Of a stretch of DNA of 64,000 bases, positions 41,894 to 50,672 are shown piece by piece; positions within the stretch are counted from its first letter, which is position 1, and each line of letters begins with the position of its first letter. Below the pieces are notes generated by a model that did no database searches, had not been told where the DNA came from, and worked only from the letters and a program-made list of their open reading frames with translations. This stretch comes from an uncultured Bacteroidales bacterium (lineage in GTDB: Bacteria; Bacteroidota; Bacteroidia; Bacteroidales; Muribaculaceae), in contig CATZGB010000008.1 of the NCBI GenBank assembly GCA_958418815.1, positions 26,925-90,924 of the forward strand, written 5' to 3'. The position numbers were made by a program, and so were the translations under genes.

Positions 41894-42739
41894 TCAGTCT
41901 GCGGCCTGGCCGGAAAGCCACTCTATCTCAGCCGGCCAAAGCGACTCGTCGGGAGTCTCGAGAATCAACGGTATGCCGTCCATACGTTTGTCACGCATAA
42001 GCATTGTGAAGAATTCCCGGCCCAGCGCCCCTTCTCCAATCGGCGCGTGACGGTCTACTTTCGAGCCGACACCCTTCTTGGAGTCATTAAGGTGCATGCC
42101 CCGGAGATAGGAGAATCCGATTATGTCGTCAAACGCCCGCCATGATGCCTCATACGCCTCGGGGGATGTGAAGTCATAGCCGGCGGCCAATGAATGGCAT
42201 GTGTCCACACAAACACCGACTCGCTGCTTATCTTCCACAAGCTCGATGATTCTCGCCAGGTGTTCAAACCTGTACCCGAGATTCGAGCCTTGTCCGGCGG
42301 TCGACTCTATCACAGCCGTCACTCCGGAGGTGTCGGCCAGCGTCATGTTGACCGACTCGGCTATGCGCTTGAGGCAGTCATCCTCATCCATAAGATTGAG
42401 GTGTGAGCCGGGATGGAAATTGAGCATAGTCAACCCCAGTTGCTCGCAGCGTCTGAACTCATCAAGAAACGCGGCCCGCGACATGGCAAGCTTCTGGGCA
42501 TCGGGCGAACCGAGATTTATAAGGAAACTGTCGTGCGGCAAAATGAAGTCAGGGGCATAGCCATACTTCGCGCAGTTCTCACGAAACAACGCGGCCTCAG
42601 AGTCGGGAATCACGGGTGACTTCCAACGGGAGGGGTTGCGGGTAAACAGAGCGAACGCTTTCGCACCGAGACCACTGGCGAGCGCGGGGGTGGCCGCTAC
42701 GCCTCCTTGAGTGGAGACATGTGCGCCTATATACTTCAT
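41894..42739 (-). CDS. nfo: Deoxyribonuclease IV (AP endonuclease)
   Basis: The 281-aa TIM-barrel protein starts KYIGAHVSTQGGV and contains the zinc-ligand segments LPHDSFLINLGSP, LNFHPGSH, VIESTAGQGSNLG, GVCVDTCHSLAAGYD, MHLNDSKKGVGSKVDRHAPIGEG and LILETPDE. It cleaves DNA 5' to abasic sites in base-excision repair. It is complete and of standard length. A promoter-like pair lies upstream at 42844-42875. Confidence 0.95.
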   Translation of the reverse strand: MKYIGAHVSTQGGVAATPALASGLGAKAFALFTRNPSRWKSPVIPDSEAALFRENCAKYGYAPDFILPHDSFLINLGSPDAQKLAMSRAAFLDEFRRCEQLGLTMLNFHPGSHLNLMDEDDCLKRIAESVNMTLADTSGVTAVIESTAGQGSNLGYRFEHLARIIELVEDKQRVGVCVDTCHSLAAGYDFTSPEAYEASWRAFDDIIGFSYLRGMHLNDSKKGVGSKVDRHAPIGEGALGREFFTMLMRDKRMDGIPLILETPDESLWPAEIEWLSGQAAD

Positions 42740-42843
42740 TTGCTTACAGATACGTTAATACACAAGTCAGTCCGGGGCACGCGAAGGGCTTTCCTCCTTC
42801 CCGTCCCAGGAGAGAAATAATCTCTGGAGAAGAGTTTTGCCAA

Positions 42844-42875
42844 CAAAGTTACAACTTTTCCACCATAAAAACACA
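42844..42875 (-). promoter_or_regulatory. Probable nfo promoter
   Basis: On the minus strand TGTG (3 of 4 to TTTG; 42875-42872) precedes TAACTTTG (42851-42844) by 20 bases, about 105 bases upstream of the nfo start. Confidence 0.5.
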
Positions 42876-42916
42876 CTCCGGACAAATAAAAATCTCGCCC
42901 GCCACGGACGCCTCCG

Positions 42917-43384
42917 TCATTCTCCACCCGGATTCGGGGCGGGACCGTCGCCGCCATCGCCGGCCGAACGACCACGCTGGGTAACACGGAACACAATCGC
43001 ATTGGTCGGAGACACAATCCTCACGACCGCATACCTTGAGTCAGAGTCATTGTTGGGAGTGGCATACAACGATGCCTTGACCTCTCCGGGGCCTCCCTTG
43101 AAAGGCAACACCTCAAGCCAGTCCACATCATCCCCCGAGGGGGTGTCGGGAATCGCGAAAGAAGAGCCGGTGGCGTATATCTCCGAAGCCCACTCACCGG
43201 TCGAATTGAAAACGATGGCATTAGCCACGACCGACCCCCAGGGGTTGATTTCAACATCGGTCGACATCCCGGCAGGCACATACACCTCCTGGACGGCGGC
43301 AGGCTCATCATTGCCGCAAGACGTAAGCGCCATTCCGTAAAACAGCAGCGAGACCGCGACGAAAACACAGTTAAGATATCTCAT
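42917..43384 (-). CDS. BACON-like lipoprotein
   Basis: A signal peptide ends in LTSC (Cys ~23), making a lipoprotein. The mature part has one Ig-like BACON-type unit: WASEIYATG, VDWLEVLPFKGGPGEVKASLYATPNNDSDSR, and the closing VFRVTQRGR. BACON domains are common in Bacteroidetes surface proteins and are thought to bind glycans or mucin or act as spacers. The C-terminus is a Gly/Pro tail. It is monocistronic with its own promoter. Confidence 0.75.
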   Translation of the reverse strand: MRYLNCVFVAVSLLFYGMALTSCGNDEPAAVQEVYVPAGMSTDVEINPWGSVVANAIVFNSTGEWASEIYATGSSFAIPDTPSGDDVDWLEVLPFKGGPGEVKASLYATPNNDSDSRYAVVRIVSPTNAIVFRVTQRGRSAGDGGDGPAPNPGGE

Positions 43385-43437
43385 TATCAGAATAAAAGAG
43401 AGGTTAAAAAAAGTCCACGGGAACTAATATCCCGACA

Positions 43438-43469
43438 CAAAGTTACAAAACTTCCTCATCCCGGCCAAA
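43438..43469 (-). promoter_or_regulatory. Promoter of the BACON-like lipoprotein gene
   Basis: On the minus strand TTTG (43469-43466) is followed after 20 bases by TAACTTTG (43445-43438), a full consensus match about 55 bases before the start codon. Confidence 0.7.
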
Positions 43470-43494
43470 AACCGCTGAAATTAACGCATCCCGA

Positions 43495-43526
43495 TTTGCG
43501 GGGCAGCAGGAATTTTAGTACCTTTG
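43495..43526 (+). promoter_or_regulatory. Promoter of the dCMP deaminase gene
   Basis: TTTG (43495-43498), a 20-base spacer and TACCTTTG (43519-43526) match the Bacteroidetes consensus fully, 24 bases before the start. Confidence 0.75.
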
Positions 43527-43549
43527 CAAGCTGTTTTTCAAGGACTGAA

Positions 43550-43987
43550 ATGGAACACTCCCAAAAACAAGAGACTCTCGACCGCAGATATCTGAGGATG
43601 GCCGCCATCTGGGCGGAAAACTCCTACTGCCAGCGCAGAAAGGTCGGCGCGATTATCGTCAAGGACTCGATGATAATCTCCGACGGATTCAACGGCACAC
43701 CTTCTGGGTTTGAGAACGTGTGTGAGGACGAAGCCGGATTCACCAAGCCATATGTGCTTCACGCCGAGGCCAACGCGATAACCAAAGTCGCCCGGAGCAA
43801 CAACTCCTCCGACGGAGCGACCCTCTACATCACCGCTTCGCCATGCATGGAATGCTCCAAGCTCATAATCCAGGCCGGCATCAAAAGAGTAGTCTACAAC
43901 GAGCTTTACAGAATCACCGACGGGCTCGACCTTCTCCAGCGGGCCGGAGTGGAATGCGTCCACATAGCAGACATAAACCAGTCCTGA
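43550..43987 (+). CDS. dCMP deaminase / deoxycytidylate deaminase-family protein
   Basis: The ATG at 43550 gives 145 residues; the longer frame begins inside the promoter. Zinc ligands appear as HAEANAI (His with the catalytic Glu) and PCMECSKLI, with VGAIIVKDSMIISDGFNGTPSGFENVCED supplying the substrate loop. It deaminates dCMP to dUMP for dTMP synthesis; a ComE-type role is a weaker alternative. The S41 protease gene begins 31 bases downstream. Confidence 0.92.
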   Translation: MEHSQKQETLDRRYLRMAAIWAENSYCQRRKVGAIIVKDSMIISDGFNGTPSGFENVCEDEAGFTKPYVLHAEANAITKVARSNNSSDGATLYITASPCMECSKLIIQAGIKRVVYNELYRITDGLDLLQRAGVECVHIADINQS

Positions 43988-44018
43988 CAGGCAGACCCCA
44001 AGTTTTTTTCACGCAATC

Positions 44019-45677
44019 ATGCCACAACCCAACAGACTATCCGCGTGGACCCCACTGATCGCCGCGGCAATGTTCATAATCGGCTTCCTGGCCGGAGACC
44101 TCGTCAACAAGGAAAACGGCCCAACGGCCGCCCAGAAGAAATTCCAGACCATACTCAACCTCGTCAGGAACGAGTATGTCGACGAGGTCAACCTCGACAG
44201 CCTGATCGAAAAAACAATCCCGAGCCTGCTGACCAATCTCGACCCCCACTCGGCATACATACCCGCGAGTGACCTGCAGGCGGTCAACGAAGACCTCGAC
44301 GGCTCTTTCAGCGGAGTCGGCATACAGTTCATGATCGACAACGACACCATAAAGGTGCTGGAGGTAATCACCGGAGGCCCGGCCGAGAAAGTCGGAGTCC
44401 TGCCGGGCGACCGCATCGTGAAAGTCGACGGCGAGGATGTGGCCGGCATAGGCATCACCCAGGAGAAGGTGTTGCAGACCCTCCGCGGCGCGAAAGACAC
44501 CAAAGTGCAGCTCCAGATCAAACGGTCGAATTCAAAGAAACCGCTCACATACACGGTTGTGCGCGGAGACATCCCGGTCAACACCGTCGACGCCACATAT
44601 ATGGCATCGCCGGGCATCGGCTACATAAAGGTAAACAAGTTCGGGCGCACCACATACGACGAGTTTTTCCAGGGACTCTCCAAACTGCGGCGCGAAGGGG
44701 CTGAGGACTTCATCATCGACCTGCGAGGCAACACCGGCGGCTACATGGAAATCGCCTACATGATGGCAAATGAATTCCTCGCGCCTGGACAGACCATCGT
44801 CAGCACCAAGGGACGCGACTTCAATTCAAGCACCCACATCACTGCCGACGGCACCGGCTCTTTCCGCGACAGCCAGGTGGTGGTGCTTCTCGACGAATTT
44901 TCTGCTTCCTCCTCTGAAATCTTCGCCGGGGCGCTCCAAGACAACGACCGCGCCTTGATAATCGGCCGCCGCTCATTCGGCAAAGGACTGATACAGCGCC
45001 AGTCGGTGCTGCCCGACAGCTCGGCCATCCGTCTTACCATCGGCAGGTACTACACCCCCTCCGGGCGCAGCATCCAGAAAGACTACTCCAACCTCTCGGT
45101 CTACGAGCATGACATCCTCGACCGCTACCAGCGCGGCGAGATGTTCTCGGCTGATTCAATAAAACTCAACACTAACCTGAAGTACACCACCCTCAACGGA
45201 CGCACCGTCTACGGCGGAGGCGGCATAATGCCCGACATATTCGTCCCCAACGACACCTCCGGCATCAGCTCGTATTACATCAATGTGGCAAACGCCGGCC
45301 TGCTCCAGAGATACGCCTTCGACTATGTCGACGACAACCGCGATGTACTGCGCCAGGCCTCCAACGTCGACGAGCTACTCTCCCTGCTTCCCGGCGACGA
45401 CGCGCTCCTGCGCCAGTTCGTGCTCTTCGCCTCCCGCAACGGCATACCCGCCAGATGGTACTACATCAACATTTCGCATGACCTGATTGTTAATCAACTG
45501 AAGGCGCTTATCGCGCGCGACGCTCTCGGGTATGGCGCTTACTTCGAGATCTCAAACTCTGACGATGTCAATGTCAAGCGCGCCATAGAGGAGCTGCTGA
45601 AAGGCAACGCGGCTTTCCCGATCATGCCCATCCAGCCTGCCGCCGAGCAGCAGGCTGACGACACTCCGCCGCGATAA
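44019..45677 (+). CDS. S41-family C-terminal processing protease
   Basis: The 552-aa protein has an N-terminal membrane anchor (~10-26). A dimerisation helix region and a PDZ domain (~88-170, GSFSGVGIQFMIDNDTIKV and GVLPGDRIVKVDGEDV) follow. The peptidase core carries SASSSEIFAGALQDNDRALIIGRRSFGKG, with nucleophile Ser in SSSE and the general-base Lys in FGKG. A ~200-residue C-terminal extension follows, as in other Bacteroidetes copies. It would cleave periplasmic substrates at C-termini. It lies between dCMP deaminase and 5-FCL genes, with close spacing. Confidence 0.92.
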   Translation: MPQPNRLSAWTPLIAAAMFIIGFLAGDLVNKENGPTAAQKKFQTILNLVRNEYVDEVNLDSLIEKTIPSLLTNLDPHSAYIPASDLQAVNEDLDGSFSGVGIQFMIDNDTIKVLEVITGGPAEKVGVLPGDRIVKVDGEDVAGIGITQEKVLQTLRGAKDTKVQLQIKRSNSKKPLTYTVVRGDIPVNTVDATYMASPGIGYIKVNKFGRTTYDEFFQGLSKLRREGAEDFIIDLRGNTGGYMEIAYMMANEFLAPGQTIVSTKGRDFNSSTHITADGTGSFRDSQVVVLLDEFSASSSEIFAGALQDNDRALIIGRRSFGKGLIQRQSVLPDSSAIRLTIGRYYTPSGRSIQKDYSNLSVYEHDILDRYQRGEMFSADSIKLNTNLKYTTLNGRTVYGGGGIMPDIFVPNDTSGISSYYINVANAGLLQRYAFDYVDDNRDVLRQASNVDELLSLLPGDDALLRQFVLFASRNGIPARWYYINISHDLIVNQLKALIARDALGYGAYFEISNSDDVNVKRAIEELLKGNAAFPIMPIQPAAEQQADDTPPR

Positions 45678-45710
45678 GCCACGCCTCTGACAATCACATA
45701 ACAACCAGCC

Positions 45711-46277
45711 ATGAACAAGGACGAAATACGCAGCCGCGTCAAGGCCAGCAAGAGCCTGCTGTCGGCATCGGAGAAAAGCATCGCGGCAGCCGCTGTGTTT
45801 GGCCGCCTCGAACAGTCGGCGGCATTCACCCTCGCCGAGAACATACTCCTCTACCACTCGCTCCCCGACGAACTGTCGACCCGTGAGTTTCTGGAACGCT
45901 GGAGCGGACGCAAGCATTTCTTCCTTCCCCGCGTCAACGGCCTCAACCTTGAGATTCTGCCATATGAGCAATCCAGGATGGCGTTGGGGGCATTCCACAT
46001 AGAGGAGCCGACCGGCGACGATACCGCAGACATATCCCAGATAGAGCTTGTCGTTGTCCCCGCCGTGGCATATGACCGCCGTGGCAACCGTGTCGGACGC
46101 GGCAAAGGATATTACGACCGCCTGCTCGCCGAGACCAAAGCGACAAAAGTCGGGGTCGGATATGACTTCCAGCTGCTCGACGAGGAGATTCCGGCCGAGC
46201 CTCACGATGTGGCTGTAGACATCGTCATCACCGAGAGCCGCCGCCTCGTCATTCATCACCTAAAAAAGAAAAAATAA
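45711..46277 (+). CDS. 5-formyltetrahydrofolate cyclo-ligase
   Basis: The 188-aa protein matches the MTHFS family: an N-terminal helix with SRVKASKSLLS, LLYHSLPDELSTREFLE, and the nucleotide-binding loop RRGNRVGRGKGYYDRLL, then VGVGYDFQLLDEEIPAEPHDVAVD. It converts 5-formyl-THF to 5,10-methenyl-THF using ATP. It is followed six bases later by the ABC-F gene. Confidence 0.93.
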   Translation: MNKDEIRSRVKASKSLLSASEKSIAAAAVFGRLEQSAAFTLAENILLYHSLPDELSTREFLERWSGRKHFFLPRVNGLNLEILPYEQSRMALGAFHIEEPTGDDTADISQIELVVVPAVAYDRRGNRVGRGKGYYDRLLAETKATKVGVGYDFQLLDEEIPAEPHDVAVDIVITESRRLVIHHLKKKK

Positions 46278-46283
46278 GAAGCC

Positions 46284-48290
46284 TTGATTTCCGTACAGAA
46301 CCTATCCGTAGAATTCAGCGCAAAATCATTGTTTGACAACATCAGCTACGTCATAAACCGCCGCGACAGGATTGCCCTCGTGGGCAAGAACGGAGCCGGG
46401 AAATCGACGATGCTGAAAATCATAGCCGGCCTGCAGAGGCCGACCTCTGGCCAGGTGGCAGTCCCGCAGGACACCACCATCGGCTACCTGCCGCAGCAGA
46501 TGAAACTCACCGACATACGCACGGTGATCGAGGAGGTGCGCGAGGCATTCTCCCATGTTGACAAGATGGGCCAGCGCCTCGACCGCATGAACGCAGAGCT
46601 GGCCGAACGCACCGACTATGAGTCGGCCGACTACCAGCGCCTCATCGACGACATCGCCGACCTGTCTGAGCGTCTGGCCATGGAGCAGAGCGAGAACGCC
46701 GAGGCCGAGATGGAGAAGACCCTTGTCGGACTCGGGTTCCTGAGGTCAGACTTCAACCGCCTCACATCTGAGTTCTCAGGGGGATGGCGCATGCGCATCG
46801 AGCTTGCCAAACTACTGCTGCGCCGCCCAGACGTGCTGCTCCTCGACGAGCCGACCAACCACCTCGACATCGAGTCCATACAGTGGCTCGAGCAGTTTCT
46901 CTCCACCAAGGCCAACGCCGTCGTGCTTGTCAGCCACGACCGCGCCTTCATCGACAATGTGACAAACCGCACAATCGAGATTTCCTGCGGCAAGATATAT
47001 GACTATTCGGTCAACTATTCCAAATTTGTCGAGCTGCGCAAGGAACGTGTCGAACAGCAGATGCGCGCATACCTCAACCAGCAGAAGGAGATTGCCGACA
47101 CCGAGGCGTTCATAGAGCGTTTCCGCTACAAGGCCACCAAGGCCGTACAGGTCCAGAGCCGCATGAAACAACTCGCCAAAATAGAGCGCATAGAGGTAGA
47201 CGAGGTAGACAACTCTCGGCTCAACCTCCGCTTCCCTCCCGCCCCTCGTTCGGGCGACTACCCGGTGATAGCCGACAATGTCGGCAAAGCCTACGGAGAC
47301 CACCAGGTCTTCGACCACGCCACATTCACCATCAAGCGAGGCGAGAAAGTTGCATTCGTCGGGAAAAACGGCGAAGGGAAGTCGACTCTGGTCAAGTGTA
47401 TCATGAATGAGATACCATTCACCGGCGACCTCAAAATCGGCCACAATGTCAAAATCGGATATTTCGCGCAAAACCAGGCTCAGCTGCTCGACGAGGATAT
47501 CACGGTGTTTGACACCATCGACAGGGTGGCCGTCGGTGACATCCGCACCAAAATCCGCGACATCCTCGGGGCATTCATGTTCGGCGGAGAAGCGTCTGAC
47601 AAGAAAGTGAAGGTCTTGTCGGGAGGAGAGAAGACCCGTCTCGCCATGATACGCCTCTTACTTGAACCAGTCAACCTGCTCATACTCGACGAGCCTACCA
47701 ACCATCTCGACATGGCCACCAAAGACATCCTCAAACAGGCCATCAAGGATTTCACAGGCACAGTGATTGTGGTCAGCCATGACCGCGAGTTTCTCGACGG
47801 ACTTGTGGAGAAGGTCTATGAGTTCGGCTCAGGGAAAGTCAGGGAATGTCTCGGCGGCATATACGAATTCCTGGAGAAGAAAAAGCTTGACAACCTGCGC
47901 GAGCTTGAGCGCAACCATACATCCTTACAGGCACCCGCTGCTGCCCCGTCGAAAAAAGAGGGCAAGGGTAGCGAGCCATCCAAAGGCAACGACAGCCGCC
48001 AGGAAAAGCCATCCACGGAGCCAGCCCAGCGCAAACTCACCTATGCCGAGCAGCGCGAGCGCGACAAGATGCTCAAACGGTCGGCCAAGAAAGTGGAGGA
48101 AGCCGAAGCCGAAATCAGTCGCATAGAGGCCGAGATAGCGGCCACCGAGGCCAGAATCGCCGCCGGAGAGGTCGAGGGAGACATCTTTGACCGCCATGCT
48201 AAGCTCAACCGCGACCTTGAGAACGCCATGTCTCTTTGGGAAATAGCCTCCCAGGACCATGAGGATCTGTCGGCCAGGCTCGCCCGCTGA
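46284..48290 (+). CDS. ABC-F family ATPase
   Basis: The start is TTG at 46284, six bases after the 5-FCL stop; the first residues (ISVQNLSVEFSAKSLF) are the normal beginning of ABC-F proteins, so no later ATG fits. Two ATPase domains have Walker A GKNGAGKST and GKNGEGKST and signatures FSGGWRMR and LSGGEKTR, joined by a helical linker. A Lys/Glu-rich coiled coil (~540-665) ends the protein. There are no membrane helices, so it is cytosolic and probably acts on ribosomes, like Uup or Ettb-type factors. Drug resistance by ribosome protection cannot be excluded but is not indicated. Confidence 0.9.
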   Translation: MISVQNLSVEFSAKSLFDNISYVINRRDRIALVGKNGAGKSTMLKIIAGLQRPTSGQVAVPQDTTIGYLPQQMKLTDIRTVIEEVREAFSHVDKMGQRLDRMNAELAERTDYESADYQRLIDDIADLSERLAMEQSENAEAEMEKTLVGLGFLRSDFNRLTSEFSGGWRMRIELAKLLLRRPDVLLLDEPTNHLDIESIQWLEQFLSTKANAVVLVSHDRAFIDNVTNRTIEISCGKIYDYSVNYSKFVELRKERVEQQMRAYLNQQKEIADTEAFIERFRYKATKAVQVQSRMKQLAKIERIEVDEVDNSRLNLRFPPAPRSGDYPVIADNVGKAYGDHQVFDHATFTIKRGEKVAFVGKNGEGKSTLVKCIMNEIPFTGDLKIGHNVKIGYFAQNQAQLLDEDITVFDTIDRVAVGDIRTKIRDILGAFMFGGEASDKKVKVLSGGEKTRLAMIRLLLEPVNLLILDEPTNHLDMATKDILKQAIKDFTGTVIVVSHDREFLDGLVEKVYEFGSGKVRECLGGIYEFLEKKKLDNLRELERNHTSLQAPAAAPSKKEGKGSEPSKGNDSRQEKPSTEPAQRKLTYAEQRERDKMLKRSAKKVEEAEAEISRIEAEIAATEARIAAGEVEGDIFDRHAKLNRDLENAMSLWEIASQDHEDLSARLAR

Positions 48291-48327
48291 CCACGCCAGC
48301 CATCCTTCAACAACCCTGATAATCATC

Positions 48328-48366
48328 GACGGGGCTGTGTCTGCCATCAAGCGACACAGCCCCGTC
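48328..48366. terminator. Hairpin between convergent ABC-F and recQ genes
   Basis: A perfect 14-bp stem pairs GACGGGGCTGTGTC (48328-48341) with its complement (48353-48366) around an 11-base loop. No T run follows on either side, but position between convergent genes suggests bidirectional termination. Confidence 0.65.
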
Positions 48367-48389
48367 GGTATATTGTCTGGCATCCGGCG

Positions 48390-50570
48390 TCAGTTGCCCA
48401 TCTCCGACAGGAACTTGATGCGCATCAGCCTTATCTCCTCCTCTGAATAGTCATTGCCAAGCTCTTTGATGGCTTCATTCAGCGAGTCGGAGTCAGCCTC
48501 CTTGAAATATTCGAAAATGTCTTCCTGATGGTCATCGTCTATCACTTCGTTGATGAAATAGTCGATGTTGATTTTCGTTCCGGCATACACGATGGCCTCG
48601 ATCTCGTCGAGAAGTTCGCCAAACTCCATACATTTCGAGTTGGCAAGCTCGTCAAGGTCGATTTTGCGGTCAATGGCCTGGATGATTGAAATCTTGATGC
48701 GGCTCTTGTTGGCTACCGAACGCACCCTGAGGTCTTCGGGCCTCTCGATTTCATTTTCCTCCACATGGGTTTTGATCACCTTGATGAAATCCTCTCCGTA
48801 GCGCTTGGCCTTGCCTGCGCCGACACCGGTGATGTTGGCCAGCTCCTCCATTGTGATGGGATAGGTCGTGGCCATGGCCTCAAGCGACGGATCCTGGAAA
48901 ATCACATAAGGGGGAAGGTTGAGACGCTTGGCGATTTTCTTGCGGAGGTCTTTGAGAATCGAGTACAATTCCGGGTCGACAGCGCATGAGGCACCGCTTT
49001 TCACCACCACTTCCTCCTCGACTTCCGAGAAGTCATTGTCTTCGACAACCTTGAAAGCCGAGGGTTTCTTGAAATACTTCTTCCCTTTGTCTGTGAGGCG
49101 TATGAGGCCGAAATTCTCGACATCGCGGTCAAGATACCCGGCGATTGTGGCCTGACGGATGACAGCGTTGAGGAACTTGCGGTCGGTACCCTGGCCGCAG
49201 CCGAACACCTCCAGTTCGTTGTGTTTGTAAGTCCTGACATCGTTGGTTTCCCTTCCGACAACGACATCGATGATGTGTTCAGCCTTAAATTTCTCTTTCA
49301 GGGCCACGATGGTCTCCATCACGGCGCATAAGTCTTCTTTAGCGTCCACTTGTTTTTTAGGATTTAGGCAGTTGTCACAGTTCCCGCAGCTGTCCTCGCC
49401 ATACTCCTCCCCGAAATAATGGAGGAGGGTCTTGCGGCGACACACCGACGACTCGGCGTAGCTGGCCGTTTCCTGCAGCAGATGACGACCGATTTCCTGC
49501 TCGGCCACTGGCTTTCCTTGCATGAACTTCTCAAGCTTCTTCAGGTCCTTGGCGGAATAAAATGTAAGGCACGCGCCTTCTCCGCCGTCACGGCCCGCAC
49601 GGCCGGTCTCCTGGTAATAGCCTTCGAGCGACTTGGGCATGTCGTAATGGATGACATATCTGACATCCGGCTTGTCTATGCCCATTCCGAAAGCTATCGT
49701 GGCCACGATGACATCCACTTGTTCCAACAGGAAAGCGTCCTGGTTGGCCGAACGCGTTGCGGAGTCCATGCCTGCATGGTATGGCAGCACGCGTATGTTG
49801 TTTACTTTCAGAAGCTCGGCCAGCTCCTCCACTTTCTTACGGCTCAGGCAGTATATGATGCCCGACTTTCCGTCGCGGGCCTTTATATACTTTATGATGT
49901 CACGGTCAATGGTCGAGGTCTTGGGGCGTATCTCATAATAGAGATTGGCCCTGTTGAACGACGACTTGAAGACGGCCGCGTCTGTCATACCGAGATTCTT
50001 CTGTATGTCATGCTGCACTTTGGGGGTGGCCGTCGCCGTCAGGGCGATGACAGGGCGCTGACGGATTTCGTTGATTATCGGGCGGATGCGCCGGTATTCA
50101 GGTCTGAAATCGTGGCCCCACTCCGAGATGCAATGGGCCTCGTCGACCGCATAGAACGAGATGGGAACTGTCTTTAAAAATTCAATATTCTCTTCTTTGG
50201 TGAGCGATTCCGGAGCGACATAAAGCAGCTTGGTCTTGCCTGATATGACATCGGCCTTGACCTGGTCGACCGCCGATTTGTTGAGCGACGAGTTCAGGAA
50301 ATGGGCCACACCGTCATCAGCCGAGAAGTTGCGCATGGCATCGACCTGGTTTTTCATCAGGGCTATCAGCGGTGAAATCACAATGGCTGTGCCTTCCGTC
50401 AGCAATGACGGGAGCTGATAGCAGAGCGATTTACCGCCACCTGTAGGCATAAGGACGAAGACATCGTTGCCCTCGAGGAGCGACAACATAATTTCCTCCT
50501 GGTTGCCTTTGAATTTGTCGAAGCCGAAGTGTTGCTTCAGGGCACTGGCAAGTTGTTGCTTTGTTGTCAT
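48390..50570 (-). CDS. recQ: ATP-dependent DNA helicase RecQ
   Basis: The ATG at 50570 gives 726 residues. Helicase motifs include MPTGGGKSLCYQLP, DEAHCISEWGHDFRPEY, TATATPKV and QETGRAGRDG. The RecQ-C zinc site (CRRKTLLHYFGEE and CGNCDNC) and a winged helix follow. An HRDC domain (~530-600, LYSILKDLRKKIAKRLN) and an additional ~120-residue acidic C-terminus complete the protein. It unwinds recombination and replication intermediates. A 17-residue upstream extension is not supported. Confidence 0.95.
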   Translation of the reverse strand: MTTKQQLASALKQHFGFDKFKGNQEEIMLSLLEGNDVFVLMPTGGGKSLCYQLPSLLTEGTAIVISPLIALMKNQVDAMRNFSADDGVAHFLNSSLNKSAVDQVKADVISGKTKLLYVAPESLTKEENIEFLKTVPISFYAVDEAHCISEWGHDFRPEYRRIRPIINEIRQRPVIALTATATPKVQHDIQKNLGMTDAAVFKSSFNRANLYYEIRPKTSTIDRDIIKYIKARDGKSGIIYCLSRKKVEELAELLKVNNIRVLPYHAGMDSATRSANQDAFLLEQVDVIVATIAFGMGIDKPDVRYVIHYDMPKSLEGYYQETGRAGRDGGEGACLTFYSAKDLKKLEKFMQGKPVAEQEIGRHLLQETASYAESSVCRRKTLLHYFGEEYGEDSCGNCDNCLNPKKQVDAKEDLCAVMETIVALKEKFKAEHIIDVVVGRETNDVRTYKHNELEVFGCGQGTDRKFLNAVIRQATIAGYLDRDVENFGLIRLTDKGKKYFKKPSAFKVVEDNDFSEVEEEVVVKSGASCAVDPELYSILKDLRKKIAKRLNLPPYVIFQDPSLEAMATTYPITMEELANITGVGAGKAKRYGEDFIKVIKTHVEENEIERPEDLRVRSVANKSRIKISIIQAIDRKIDLDELANSKCMEFGELLDEIEAIVYAGTKINIDYFINEVIDDDHQEDIFEYFKEADSDSLNEAIKELGNDYSEEEIRLMRIKFLSEMGN

Positions 50571-50672
50571 GGGGAATCTTAAGGTTAGAGAGAAAGACTG
50601 TTTCGGGAGAGAGGCAGACACCCGGCATCGGCAATGCCCGACCCGGGGCCTGTCTTATGTGACATATCGGGG

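Noticed and set aside
49419..50177. A 252-codon plus-strand ORF opposite recQ
   Set aside because: recQ motifs occupy the minus strand throughout.
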